From CBDUWP01 sp965370955 (GTDB taxonomy: Bacteria; Planctomycetota; Phycisphaerae; Sedimentisphaerales; Anaerobacaceae): DNA of 27,184 nt. The first letter of the stretch is position 1, and every line of letters begins with the position of its first letter. Under the pieces are notes generated by a model that was given only the letters and a program-made list of their open reading frames with translations, had not been told where the DNA came from and did not search any database. The DNA lies in the NCBI GenBank assembly GCA_965370955.1, contig CBDUWP010000008.1, forward strand, positions 1 to 27,184, given 5' to 3'. This document shows positions 14,207-21,151 of the stretch, one piece after another. The position numbers and the translations under genes are program-made.

Positions 14207-14794
14207 TCAATCTGTTTTAGCATCGTCAGCTGGAGCATCATCTGTAGAAGCTTCTTCTGGTTTGGCTTCTTCAGCTGCTTTAGCTTCGGCAGCTTTTTCA
14301 GCTTCTTCTTTGGCTTTAGCTTCTTCGGCGGCTTTTGCTTCTGCTGCTTTCTCAGCTTCTTCTTTGGCTTTAGCTTGTTCGGCGGCTTTAGCTTCTGCTG
14401 CTTTTTTAGCTTCTTCTTTGGCTAACGCTTCAGCTTCGGCAGCTTTGGTTATAGCCACTCTTTCAGCTTCATTGAATGGTATGCCTTTTTTACGTATAAT
14501 CGCTTTAGCTTTAGCCATTTTGGCAACTTTTTGCTCGGCATATTTATGTTTTATGCCTACTCGATTTAGAATATCAGAAACAGAATCACTAGGAATGGCA
14601 CCTTTGCTGAGCCAATGTTCGATACGGTCAATTTTTAGTACAACTTGCTTTTCGGCATTTTTTTCGAGCGGATCATAATGTCCGAGTTTTTCTAAAATTT
14701 TACCATCGCGAGGTTCGCGTGAATCGATAGCATTGATTCTGAAAAAGGGTCTATGCCTTCTTCCCATTCTAGTCATTCTGATTTTTACAGCCAT
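14207..14794 (-). CDS. rpsP: 30S ribosomal protein S16 with long Ala/Glu/Lys repeat tail
   Basis: The first ~80 residues are standard S16: MAVKIRMTRMGRRHRPFFRI, DSREPRDGKILEKLGHYDP, then RIEHWLSKGAIPSDSV and ILNRVG. Most S16 proteins stop at 80-100 residues; this one has 195. The tail (about residues 95-195) has three near-identical 18-residue units (126-179), each like KEEAEKAAEAKAAEEAKA, and ends in an acidic stretch (STDDAPADDAKTD). It should form a charged single helix or coiled coil projecting from the small subunit. The start is the ATG at 14794, which gives the classic N-terminus; an upstream in-frame ATG at 14878 would add 28 Cys/Lys-rich residues and is rejected. AAAGGA lies 12 bases ahead. 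It sits between an unknown small gene and trmD. Confidence 0.95.
   Translation of the reverse strand: MAVKIRMTRMGRRHRPFFRINAIDSREPRDGKILEKLGHYDPLEKNAEKQVVLKIDRIEHWLSKGAIPSDSVSDILNRVGIKHKYAEQKVAKMAKAKAIIRKKGIPFNEAERVAITKAAEAEALAKEEAKKAAEAKAAEQAKAKEEAEKAAEAKAAEEAKAKEEAEKAAEAKAAEEAKPEEASTDDAPADDAKTD
14258..14419. repeat. Three 54-bp tandem repeats inside rpsP
   Basis: Three in-frame units of 54 bp encode the 18-residue repeats in the S16 tail. Units differ at a few bases (for example GAQ versus AEE codons), so they are not a pure assembly duplication. Shorter Ala/Lys-rich copies continue on both sides. Confidence 0.85.
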
Positions 14795-14874
14795 TGATAA
14801 ATAACATCCTTTCTTACAACATATAATTAATTTCCGCTTTTGCCTTTGGCAACTTGCGAAACACGTTTGTTTTT

Positions 14875-15147
14875 TCACTTCTTTTTATGTCTGCCCTCGT
14901 TTTGCGAGATCCGCTTGCATTCTAGAGCATAGCCGTTGATGAATATTGCCAACAGAGCTTGGTCTATATTAGCATCTTTGGCCAGCTTTTGCACCTGCTG
15001 ATCGCTTAAAATACGGGCATTTTCCTTTTCCTTTGCCGTCATAATCGCTACAGCCGTTGTCAGCTGAGCCAATTCGCCCTCCGTTGGCGCCGCAAGAACA
15101 GCCAGCTCGCTATCTCCTGCAATATCAGCAAACTGAGTTCTTATCAT
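14875..15147 (-). CDS. Unknown 90-residue protein between ffh and rpsP
   Basis: A small, mostly helical, soluble-looking protein with no recognised family; it is neither the KH-domain protein nor RimM that often occur near rpsP. It ends in a basic tail (GRHKKK). The ATG at 15147 has no visible ribosome site. The same frame stays open upstream as far as the end of ffh, and the extra residues (IDQYLAKIAKFTGNSYAN) look protein-like, so translation might begin at a rare ATT codon at 15201 or be coupled to ffh. It lies 65 bases after ffh and 80 before rpsP on the same strand, so co-expression with the targeting and translation genes is likely. Existence is probable; function unknown. Confidence 0.6.
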   Translation of the reverse strand: MIRTQFADIAGDSELAVLAAPTEGELAQLTTAVAIMTAKEKENARILSDQQVQKLAKDANIDQALLAIFINGYALECKRISQNEGRHKKK

Positions 15148-15212
15148 ATTTGCGTAGCTGTTGCCAGTGAATTTTGCAATTTTTGCTAGATATTGGTCAA
15201 TTGTGATATGTT

Positions 15213-16640
15213 TTATCTGCGTTTTTTCTTTCCTTTTCTGATGATGACTCGCTTTCTCTTTGATCTTTGCTTGATTTTTCTGCCCGCGCTCATGGCTGAC
15301 GCAATACTGCCAAAATTCAGCCCGCCGCTCATAAGAGCTTTTAGGCCTCCGAGTTTTCCGCCGCTGATAGCTTTTAGCATATCTCTACTGCGTTTGAAGG
15401 TTTTGATGAGCGATGAGACTTTTGCCGGCTCGACTCCTGCCCCTTTTGCGATTCTTCTTCTTCTGGAGGTATCGATAAGTTCGGCATTTTTTCTTTCCTT
15501 TTGTGTCATTGATTGGATGATGCCTTCTGTCTGTACCATTTGTTTGTCATCGAGATCGACATCGCCGAGTTGTGCGCCCATTCCCGGTATCATTTTGAGC
15601 ATATCCTTCATGGAGCCCATTTTTTTCAGCGATTGCATTTGTTTGAGAAAATCGTCTAGGCCGAAACTGCCTTTGGCCATTTTCTTTTGCAGTTTTTCAG
15701 TTTCTTCGGCGTCGAAATGTTCTTGTGCCTTTTCGACCAATGTCACTACATCGCCCATACCTAAGATTCTGCCGGCCATGCGATCTGGATGAAATTCTTC
15801 TAGCTTATCGAGTTTTTCTCCGACACCAATGAATTTAATCGGTTTGCCTGTTACGGCTTTAATGCTCAGTGCCGCTCCGCCTCTGGCATCGCCATCTAAT
15901 TTCGTCAGGATTATTCCGTCGAGTTCGAGTGTTTCATTAAATTCTTTTGCCGAGTTGACAGCATCTTGTCCTGTCATGGCATCGCAGATGAGGAAGATTT
16001 GATGGGGCATAACCTTTTTAGCTATATCGGAGATTTCCTGCATCATTTCTGTATCGATATGCAATCGTCCGGCTGTATCTAAGATAACGACGTCTGCCCC
16101 GATAGCTTTTGCATGTTTGACACCATTTTGTGCAACTTTCACGGCATTTTTGCTGTCTTCGCTATAGACATCGATTTGCAGCTGTTCGCCTAAGATTTTG
16201 AGTTGCTCAACAGCTGCCGGCCGATACAGGTCATCAGCTACCAGTAGCGGTTTTTTGCCTTTTGCCATTATATATTTGGCTAGCTTTGCTGCGGTTGTCG
16301 TTTTTCCGCCGCCTTGTAAACCAGCCAGCAGTATGATTGTTGGCCCAGGCGATACGAAATATATATTATTATCGACAGGCCCCATAAGTTTTGTCAGTTG
16401 ATCATTAACTATTTTGACCATGACTTGGCCGGGGTGCAGTGACTTTACAACTTCAGCTCCTAGTGCCGTTTGCCGAACTTCTTTGCAGAATTTTTTGACC
16501 ACGTGATAATTTACATCAGCTTCCAGCAGAGCTTTTCTGACTTGGTTCATGGCGTCAGATACATTCGCTTCTGTGATTCTTCCTCTGCCGCTGAGTGATT
16601 TGAATATTGTATTGAACTTATTAGTTAGATTATCAAACAT
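15213..16640 (-). CDS. ffh: Signal recognition particle protein (SRP54 homologue)
   Basis: Binds 4.5S RNA and signal sequences of nascent membrane proteins, delivering ribosomes to FtsY. At 475 residues it is of usual length. The N domain is residues 1-90. The GTPase has G1 GLQGGGKTTTAAKLA (107-121), DDLYRPAA (136-143), G3 DTAGRLHID (188-196), and G4/G5 TKLDGDARGG (246-255) followed by GVGEKLDKLEEFHP. The M domain (about 320-445) is Met-rich and carries the RNA-binding RRRRIAKGAG (393-402). The C-terminus is strongly basic (RSKRKRVIIRKGKKKRR). The start is the ATG at 16640. It leads an operon with the unknown 90-residue gene, rpsP and trmD, from a promoter at 16776-16804. Confidence 0.97.
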   Translation of the reverse strand: MFDNLTNKFNTIFKSLSGRGRITEANVSDAMNQVRKALLEADVNYHVVKKFCKEVRQTALGAEVVKSLHPGQVMVKIVNDQLTKLMGPVDNNIYFVSPGPTIILLAGLQGGGKTTTAAKLAKYIMAKGKKPLLVADDLYRPAAVEQLKILGEQLQIDVYSEDSKNAVKVAQNGVKHAKAIGADVVILDTAGRLHIDTEMMQEISDIAKKVMPHQIFLICDAMTGQDAVNSAKEFNETLELDGIILTKLDGDARGGAALSIKAVTGKPIKFIGVGEKLDKLEEFHPDRMAGRILGMGDVVTLVEKAQEHFDAEETEKLQKKMAKGSFGLDDFLKQMQSLKKMGSMKDMLKMIPGMGAQLGDVDLDDKQMVQTEGIIQSMTQKERKNAELIDTSRRRRIAKGAGVEPAKVSSLIKTFKRSRDMLKAISGGKLGGLKALMSGGLNFGSIASAMSAGRKIKQRSKRKRVIIRKGKKKRR

Positions 16641-16690
16641 TTATTTTTCTTTCGTAATACTACATCGCTAAGGGCGTGGTGGTTTACTTT
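16641..16690. repeat. Palindromic intergenic repeat, copy B
   Basis: Matches copy A near guaB at most positions, including TTCGTAATACTA and GTGGTGGTTTA. Its two arms can pair, with a G-T wobble where copy A/C differ, which hints that the fold is kept. It lies in the ffh leader, immediately upstream of the ATG. Confidence 0.75.
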
Positions 16691-16734
16691 CTTTCGTAAT
16701 ACCACATCCGTAAGGGCCGTACAGGTTTACTTTT
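16683..16734. repeat. Palindromic intergenic repeat, copy C
   Basis: Tandem with copy B (42-base period, overlapping by the shared TTTACTTT). It has TTCGTAATACCACATCCG and ends in AGGTTTACTTTT; its right arm is more diverged, so its pairing is weaker. Confidence 0.7.
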
Positions 16735-16775
16735 CCAGCAAAGCCGTCTATTTTTATATTAATATTGAACCAACC

Positions 16776-16804
16776 ATTGTAGTTATTTTTTCACTAATTT
16801 ACAA
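16776..16804 (-). promoter_or_regulatory. ffh operon promoter
   Basis: On the minus strand: TTGTAA (16799-16804), 17-base spacer, TACAAT (16776-16781). The predicted start near 16769 gives a leader of about 128 bases that contains both tandem repeat copies. Confidence 0.6.
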
Positions 16805-16868
16805 GTTGCAAGTTTTTAGAAATTAAGGCCGGTGAGATTAGCTATATGGAGGGATTTTGATCATTAGA

Positions 16869-16897
16869 TTGTTTTTTTAGCTTGAAAATGCTATAAT
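16869..16897 (+). promoter_or_regulatory. ROK kinase promoter
   Basis: TTGTTT (16869-16874), 17-base spacer, perfect TATAAT (16892-16897). The predicted start is near 16904, about 31 bases before the ATG at 16935. Confidence 0.6.
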
Positions 16898-16934
16898 TGT
16901 CCTTTTCGCTAGAGACATGATTTTGAGGATGATT

Positions 16935-17909
16935 ATGGACGAAATTTTTGTTGGCATAGAGTTAGGCGGCACGAATATTAAAATCGGCTGTTTCGACGAG
17001 CAGCTGACAATTCTCAAACAATGTTCGTTCCATACCTGCGTTGAGCTTGGCCCTGAATCTATAGTTAGCCGTATTGCCGAGACGGTCGAGTGGTTGCTCA
17101 AGTCTCAAGGCTTATCGGCTCGCAATATTATTGCGGCGGCGATTGGCTCACCCGGTGTCATTGACATTGAAAACGGGATAGTGGTAGTAACTTCCAATTT
17201 GCGGTTTGAGAATGTTCCGTTGCGGCAGATGGTCTCCGACAAACTGAAATGTCCCGTCATTCTTGAAAACGATGCGAATATTACCTGCTGGGGCGAATAT
17301 ATCGCAGGAGCGGGTCAAGGGGCCGATGACATGATTTTGATCACGCTCGGCACAGGTATTGGCGGTGGCATCATCGCTAATGGAGAGCTTGTTCATGGCT
17401 GTGGCAATAATGCCGCTGAGTTAGGCCATATAATAATCCATCGCGACGGTCGTCTTTGCGGTTGCGGCCAACGTGGCTGTGTCGAGGCTTATGCTTCAGC
17501 TTCTGCCACAGTAGCTAGAGCGGTTGAGGCTCTTGATTTGGGCAGGCCGTCATTATTGCGGAAGATATTAGATAACAATGGCTGCTTGACTGGTAAGGAT
17601 ATTTACGATTGTTCCGCTTCTGGTGATGAGCTGGCCAGAGAAATTACCGATGGGACAGCCAATGCGTTAGCTATCTTTTGTATAAATCTGTTTCATTTGA
17701 CAGGGCCCAAAAGGATTGTTTTTTATGGCGGTATGATTGCAGCCGGCGATTTATTGCTGGAGCCTATTCGGCGTTTTTTCAATAAGAACATTTGGACGAT
17801 AAAATCGGAGAAGCTGGAATTTTGCTTTGCGACTTTGGGTGTAGACGCCGGCATCATTGGCACGGCAGCTTTGGCGATTCATGCCAAGAATAAGGGTTGG
17901 CTCAAATGA
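16935..17909 (+). CDS. ROK-family sugar kinase (glucokinase-like)
   Basis: Phosphorylates a hexose, probably glucose, with ATP. The 324-residue protein has the phosphate-binding motif GIELGGTNIKIG (7-18; Glu in place of the commoner Asp), the catalytic Asp113 in ENDAN, GTGIGGGII (139-147), the sugar-contacting AELGH (161-165), and the ROK zinc-binding cluster CGCGQRGCVEAY (175-186). The family also contains NagC/Mlc-like repressors, but there is no N-terminal helix-turn-helix here, so it is an enzyme. Three in-frame ATGs occur (16917, 16929, 16935); GAGG sits 7 bases before the third and the family N-terminus agrees. It converges on the flavin reductase-like gene with a 17-base gap. The exact sugar is not fixed by sequence. 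Confidence 0.9.
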   Translation: MDEIFVGIELGGTNIKIGCFDEQLTILKQCSFHTCVELGPESIVSRIAETVEWLLKSQGLSARNIIAAAIGSPGVIDIENGIVVVTSNLRFENVPLRQMVSDKLKCPVILENDANITCWGEYIAGAGQGADDMILITLGTGIGGGIIANGELVHGCGNNAAELGHIIIHRDGRLCGCGQRGCVEAYASASATVARAVEALDLGRPSLLRKILDNNGCLTGKDIYDCSASGDELAREITDGTANALAIFCINLFHLTGPKRIVFYGGMIAAGDLLLEPIRRFFNKNIWTIKSEKLEFCFATLGVDAGIIGTAALAIHAKNKGWLK

Positions 17910-17926
17910 TAGTTGCAGCTGGATAG

Positions 17927-18436
17927 CTATTGTGACTGAACTTTGCCCATTTCATATCCTGAGCCGGTCGAGTAGAGCCTTTGTTTAGGTTCGGTGTTTA
18001 TACTGCTTGCGACAATTTCTCCGACAAATATGATATGGTCGCCCGATACTGTTTCTGATTTTAGTTGACATTCAAAATTAGCTACGGCATCTGTCATCAC
18101 TACTGAGTCGATTTTTTCAGCTGGGGTTGTTTTGCAGTTGGATTTCGCTAACTTATCCATATCTCTGCCGGAATTGGTGCCGAAGAGCATTGCCAAATCT
18201 TTTTGGTTTTCCGATGGGAAAGCGATAGTGAAGCATTTGCTATAGCGGATTGCTTCGACTGAATATCGGCTCGGAGCAAGGGCGATAGCCATCATTGGCG
18301 GATTGCCTGAGGCGACCATTGTCCAACCGATTGTCACTGGATTGGCTTTGCCGTTTTTGTCCTTAGCTATAGCTATCACGATTTGTTCGGGGAATTTTGA
18401 TTTGACAGCTTCAGTATAATCAGCTTTTTTTTGCAT
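17927..18436 (-). CDS. Flavin reductase-like (FMN-binding split-barrel) protein
   Basis: A 169-residue protein of the flavin reductase/HpaC-like family that binds FMN and typically transfers electrons from NAD(P)H to flavin or rubredoxin-type partners. Recognisable segments: IVIAIAKDKNGKANPVTIGWTMVAS (residues about 18-42), NPPMMAIALAPSRYS (44-58), FTIAFPS, and the central LAMLFGTNSGRDMDK, then SGDHIIFVGEIV. The ATG at 18436 has AGGG a few bases upstream and gives the family-typical N-terminus; the ATG at 18478 would add 14 residues and lies only ~13 bases from the predicted transcription start. It is divergent from proC. The substrate is unknown. Confidence 0.85.
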   Translation of the reverse strand: MQKKADYTEAVKSKFPEQIVIAIAKDKNGKANPVTIGWTMVASGNPPMMAIALAPSRYSVEAIRYSKCFTIAFPSENQKDLAMLFGTNSGRDMDKLAKSNCKTTPAEKIDSVVMTDAVANFECQLKSETVSGDHIIFVGEIVASSINTEPKQRLYSTGSGYEMGKVQSQ

Positions 18437-18497
18437 ATTCGCCCTAATTTTATAAATATAAATTTTTTTGTTTACCATTCTTTTGATAATTCCTAAA

Positions 18498-18525
18498 ATT
18501 GTATCATTACGATTGTTATTTACAA
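18498..18525 (-). promoter_or_regulatory. Flavin reductase-like gene promoter
   Basis: On the minus strand: TTGTAA (18520-18525), 16-base spacer, TACAAT (18498-18503). The predicted start near 18491 supports translation from the ATG at 18436. Confidence 0.55.
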
Positions 18526-18535
18526 GGGCAAACAG

Positions 18536-19342
18536 ATGGAAACAATTGGTTTTATTGGCGCCGGCAATATGGCGGGCGCATTGATAAGCGGTATTTGTTC
18601 AGCGGGCGTTTTTTCTCCTGCCGACATTTTCGTTAGCGATATTGATTCCGTCAAGACGGCTGGTTTAGCCAAGAAATACGGTGTCCGGGTCGCCAAAGAT
18701 AATTGCGAGGCTTCTGCTGTTGACATTGTTGTTTGTGCTGTTAAGCCGCAGATTATAAATCAGATTTTGCCTGAGATTGCATCTAATCTAAAACCTGATT
18801 CGATAGTTGTTTCGATAGCTGCCGGCGTTAAAATTTCTGCAATAACCAAGATTGTCGGCGATATCGCTGTCGTTCGTGTCATGCCGAACACACCGGCTTT
18901 GATTGGCGAGGGCGTATCGGTTTTATGTGCTAACGAAAAGGCCAAGCCCAGTCTTGACAAATTGCAAACCATTTTCGCCGCAGTAGGCAGTACTCACATA
19001 ATAGATGACGAGACTTTGATGGATGCCGTCACGGCTGTTTCTGGTAGCGGTCCTGCTTATTTTTTCCTCATGATGGAAGTTTTAGCCCAAGCTGGCGCAG
19101 CTATTGGCTTAGACGCGAAATTAGCCAATCAATTAGCGATTTCGACAGCCAAAGGAGCAGCGATGTTAGCTGTTTATGCGGCCACGGACGGCATAGATTT
19201 GTCCCAGCTTCGCCGTAACGTGACATCGCCCGGCGGTACGACTGAGGCGGCTCTGAAAGTTTTTGATGAAAAGGGATTCGGCAAGATCGTTGCAGCAGCA
19301 GTTAAAGCGGCGGCAGATAGAAGCAAGGAGTTATCAAGCTAA
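18536..19342 (+). CDS. proC: Pyrroline-5-carboxylate reductase
   Basis: Last step of proline synthesis: reduces pyrroline-5-carboxylate with NAD(P)H. The 268 residues match family length. The Rossmann motif IGFIGAGNMAGALISG is at 4-19; AVKPQ follows near residue 67, then VVRVMPNTPALIGEGVSVL and the C-terminal dimerisation/substrate signature AVSGSGPAYFFLMMEVLAQAG with SPGGTTEAAL. The ATG at 18536 has AAGGG about 9 bases upstream. The acetyl esterase gene follows 36 bases after on the same strand, so the two may be co-transcribed although unrelated in function. Confidence 0.96.
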   Translation: METIGFIGAGNMAGALISGICSAGVFSPADIFVSDIDSVKTAGLAKKYGVRVAKDNCEASAVDIVVCAVKPQIINQILPEIASNLKPDSIVVSIAAGVKISAITKIVGDIAVVRVMPNTPALIGEGVSVLCANEKAKPSLDKLQTIFAAVGSTHIIDDETLMDAVTAVSGSGPAYFFLMMEVLAQAGAAIGLDAKLANQLAISTAKGAAMLAVYAATDGIDLSQLRRNVTSPGGTTEAALKVFDEKGFGKIVAAAVKAAADRSKELSS

Positions 19343-19378
19343 TTTGCATTTGTAATTTTTCTGATAAGGAATATGATT

Positions 19379-20338
19379 ATGGCTGTTGTTGATATGCCGC
19401 TGGCAGAGTTAGAAGTTTATATGGGTAAGAATCCGCGTCCTGCTGATTTTGATCAGTTTTGGTCTAAGGCGATGGGTGACATGGATCAGGTTGAGCCGAA
19501 TATTACTATGACCAAAAGTGATTTTCAGTCGAAGATTGCCGATTGTTATGATTTATATTTTACCGGCACAGGCGGTGCGCGTATCTATAGCAAGCTACTT
19601 GTTCCGAAGGGCAAAACTGACAATCCTGCAATTTTTCAATTTCATGGCTATAGTGCTAGTTCCGGCGATTGGGCTGGATTATTATCCTATGTCTCTGAAG
19701 GTTTTGTCGTAGCGGCTATGGATTGTCGCGGTCAAGGCGGCAAGAGCGAAGATACAGGACATGTCAAAGGCACAACTTTAAGAGGCCACATTGTCAGAGG
19801 GCTGGACGATAGCCCTGAAAAGCTTTTGTTTCGTCAGATTTTTCTTGATACAGCCCAGCTAGTTAAGGTGGTTTCTGCTATGGATATAGTTGATGCCGGG
19901 CGCATGGCTGCTTGCGGTGGTTCTCAAGGCGGGGCGTTGGCATTAGCTTGTGGGAGTTTATGTGGTGACAAGATACAAAAAGTGTTTTCTATTTATCCGT
20001 TTTTGAGTGACTACCAGCGCGTATGGGAAATGGATATGCGGTCGGGTGCCTATAGTGATTTATGGGAATATTTTCGTCGTTTTGATCCTAACCATGAAAA
20101 TGAGGTCGCGATTTTTACTCGTCTTGGCTACATAGACGTTCATCATTTAGCGAAGAAGATTACCGCTGATGTTACGATGGCGATTAGCTTACGTGATGAA
20201 ACCTGTCCGCCGTCAACGCAGTTTGCTGTTTACAATAACATTTCCTCTGACAAGCATATGTTTTTATATCATGATTTTGGTCATGAAAATTTGCCGATGG
20301 CAGCCGATAGAATGTTTCAATGGCTAACAGATATTTAG
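19379..20338 (+). CDS. CE7 acetyl esterase (acetylxylan esterase / cephalosporin-C deacetylase family)
   Basis: An alpha/beta hydrolase of carbohydrate esterase family 7, 319 residues, cytosolic (no signal peptide), removing acetyl groups from short xylo-oligosaccharides and other small esters. The N-terminus VVDMPLAELEVYMGKNPRPADFDQFW is typical (residues 3-28, read as two halves). The nucleophile elbow is GGSQGG with Ser182, and the triad is completed by Asp273 in LRDETCPPST and His302 in FGHENLP. The family motif RGQGG is at 117-121. The second ATG (19379) lies 8 bases after AGGA and is preferred over the one at 19373. An intracellular enzyme implies import of acetylated oligosaccharides, though no transporter is adjacent. 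Confidence 0.92.
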   Translation: MAVVDMPLAELEVYMGKNPRPADFDQFWSKAMGDMDQVEPNITMTKSDFQSKIADCYDLYFTGTGGARIYSKLLVPKGKTDNPAIFQFHGYSASSGDWAGLLSYVSEGFVVAAMDCRGQGGKSEDTGHVKGTTLRGHIVRGLDDSPEKLLFRQIFLDTAQLVKVVSAMDIVDAGRMAACGGSQGGALALACGSLCGDKIQKVFSIYPFLSDYQRVWEMDMRSGAYSDLWEYFRRFDPNHENEVAIFTRLGYIDVHHLAKKITADVTMAISLRDETCPPSTQFAVYNNISSDKHMFLYHDFGHENLPMAADRMFQWLTDI

Positions 20339-20344
20339 ACTGGC

Positions 20345-20971
20345 TTATTTCTCGACCTTCAATGCGATAGTATTGATAGTTCTGGTTTCTTTGATATATT
20401 TTCGCTCAAAATTAGTGCCTACCGCTTCGCCGGTTTTTGCGCCGGCAGCAGGGGCAAAATCAATTTTGGTCAATTGATCTTTACATTGCGAAATGGCATC
20501 GAGCATCCATTTGAAATAATCCTGATGATCGGTTGCAAGTTGGATAGTTCCATTTGGTTTTGTGCATTTTATCAACATTTTCAGATTTTTTTTGCAAACA
20601 AATCGTCTTTTATTATGCCGTGCTTTCGGCCATGGATCTGGGAAATATATATGCCAGCAGTCGACGCTATTTTCTGCGATATGTTCACTGATAAAGACAG
20701 CTGCGTCAGTTCGCAGCATTTTAACATTTTTGATGTTCCACCTGCCAAGTCTGTCGATGGCATGCCGGCAATATTTGCTTGCCCATTCAATGCCTAAAAA
20801 ATCGATTTCAGGATAGGCTTGTCCCTGACTCAGCAAAAATGTCCCCTTACCAGAGCCTATTTCTATGTGGACGGGATTATATCTGCCGAAAAGCTTGTCG
20901 AAATCGATTTTGCCCTGAAAATCCTGATCATTGAGTGATATTTCGGGATAATTGCGCAATTTTTGGGCCAT
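20345..20971 (-). CDS. trmB: tRNA (guanine-N7)-methyltransferase
   Basis: Makes m7G46 in the tRNA variable loop using SAM. The 208 residues contain the SAM motif HIEIGSGKGTFL (35-46), GIEWASKYCRHA, the family signature YFPDPWPKARHNKRR (109-123), LATDHQDYF, and TNFERKY near the C-terminus. An AAGGA site precedes the ATG by about 6 bases. Its stop is 6 bases from the end of the convergent esterase gene. The promoter overlaps that of the divergent isochorismatase-fold gene. Confidence 0.96.
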   Translation of the reverse strand: MAQKLRNYPEISLNDQDFQGKIDFDKLFGRYNPVHIEIGSGKGTFLLSQGQAYPEIDFLGIEWASKYCRHAIDRLGRWNIKNVKMLRTDAAVFISEHIAENSVDCWHIYFPDPWPKARHNKRRFVCKKNLKMLIKCTKPNGTIQLATDHQDYFKWMLDAISQCKDQLTKIDFAPAAGAKTGEAVGTNFERKYIKETRTINTIALKVEK

Positions 20972-21022
20972 TATTTTCCTTTAATTCTTACGATTATTTT
21001 CAATTTCTCATTCATTTTCTCT

Positions 21023-21050
21023 ATAATGCAAAATTAATATCTCTTGTCAA
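21023..21050 (-). promoter_or_regulatory. trmB promoter
   Basis: On the minus strand: perfect TTGACA (21045-21050), 16-base spacer, CATTAT (21023-21028). The -35 box shares five bases with that of the opposite-facing promoter at 21044-21071. Confidence 0.55.
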
Positions 21051-21071
21051 TAATCTATAAACAGGTATTAT
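21044..21071 (+). promoter_or_regulatory. Promoter of the isochorismatase-fold gene
   Basis: TTGTCA (21044-21049), 16-base spacer, TATTAT (21066-21071), overlapping the trmB -35 box on the other strand. Only one polymerase should be able to bind at a time. Confidence 0.5.
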
Positions 21072-21151
21072 CTAAAGTAGCACTATTGATTTACACGATA
21101 TAAGCCATTGAATGTAGGAACCTTTGGTTATCTAATGTCGAGGAGAGTGTA

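Noticed and set aside
14108..14678. Long plus-strand reading frames opposite rpsP, giving Ser/Ala- or Phe/Ser-rich proteins
   Set aside because: They are the mirror image of the Ala/Glu/Lys codon repeats in rpsP, with low complexity and no ribosome site.
14795..14878. 28-residue N-terminal extension of S16
   Set aside because: Cys/Lys-rich, unlike any S16 start; the ATG at 14794 gives the classic MAVKIRMTRMG beginning.
16917..16934. Earlier ATG codons for the ROK kinase
   Set aside because: The ribosome site GAGG lies inside this stretch and is positioned for the ATG at 16935, which also matches family N-termini.
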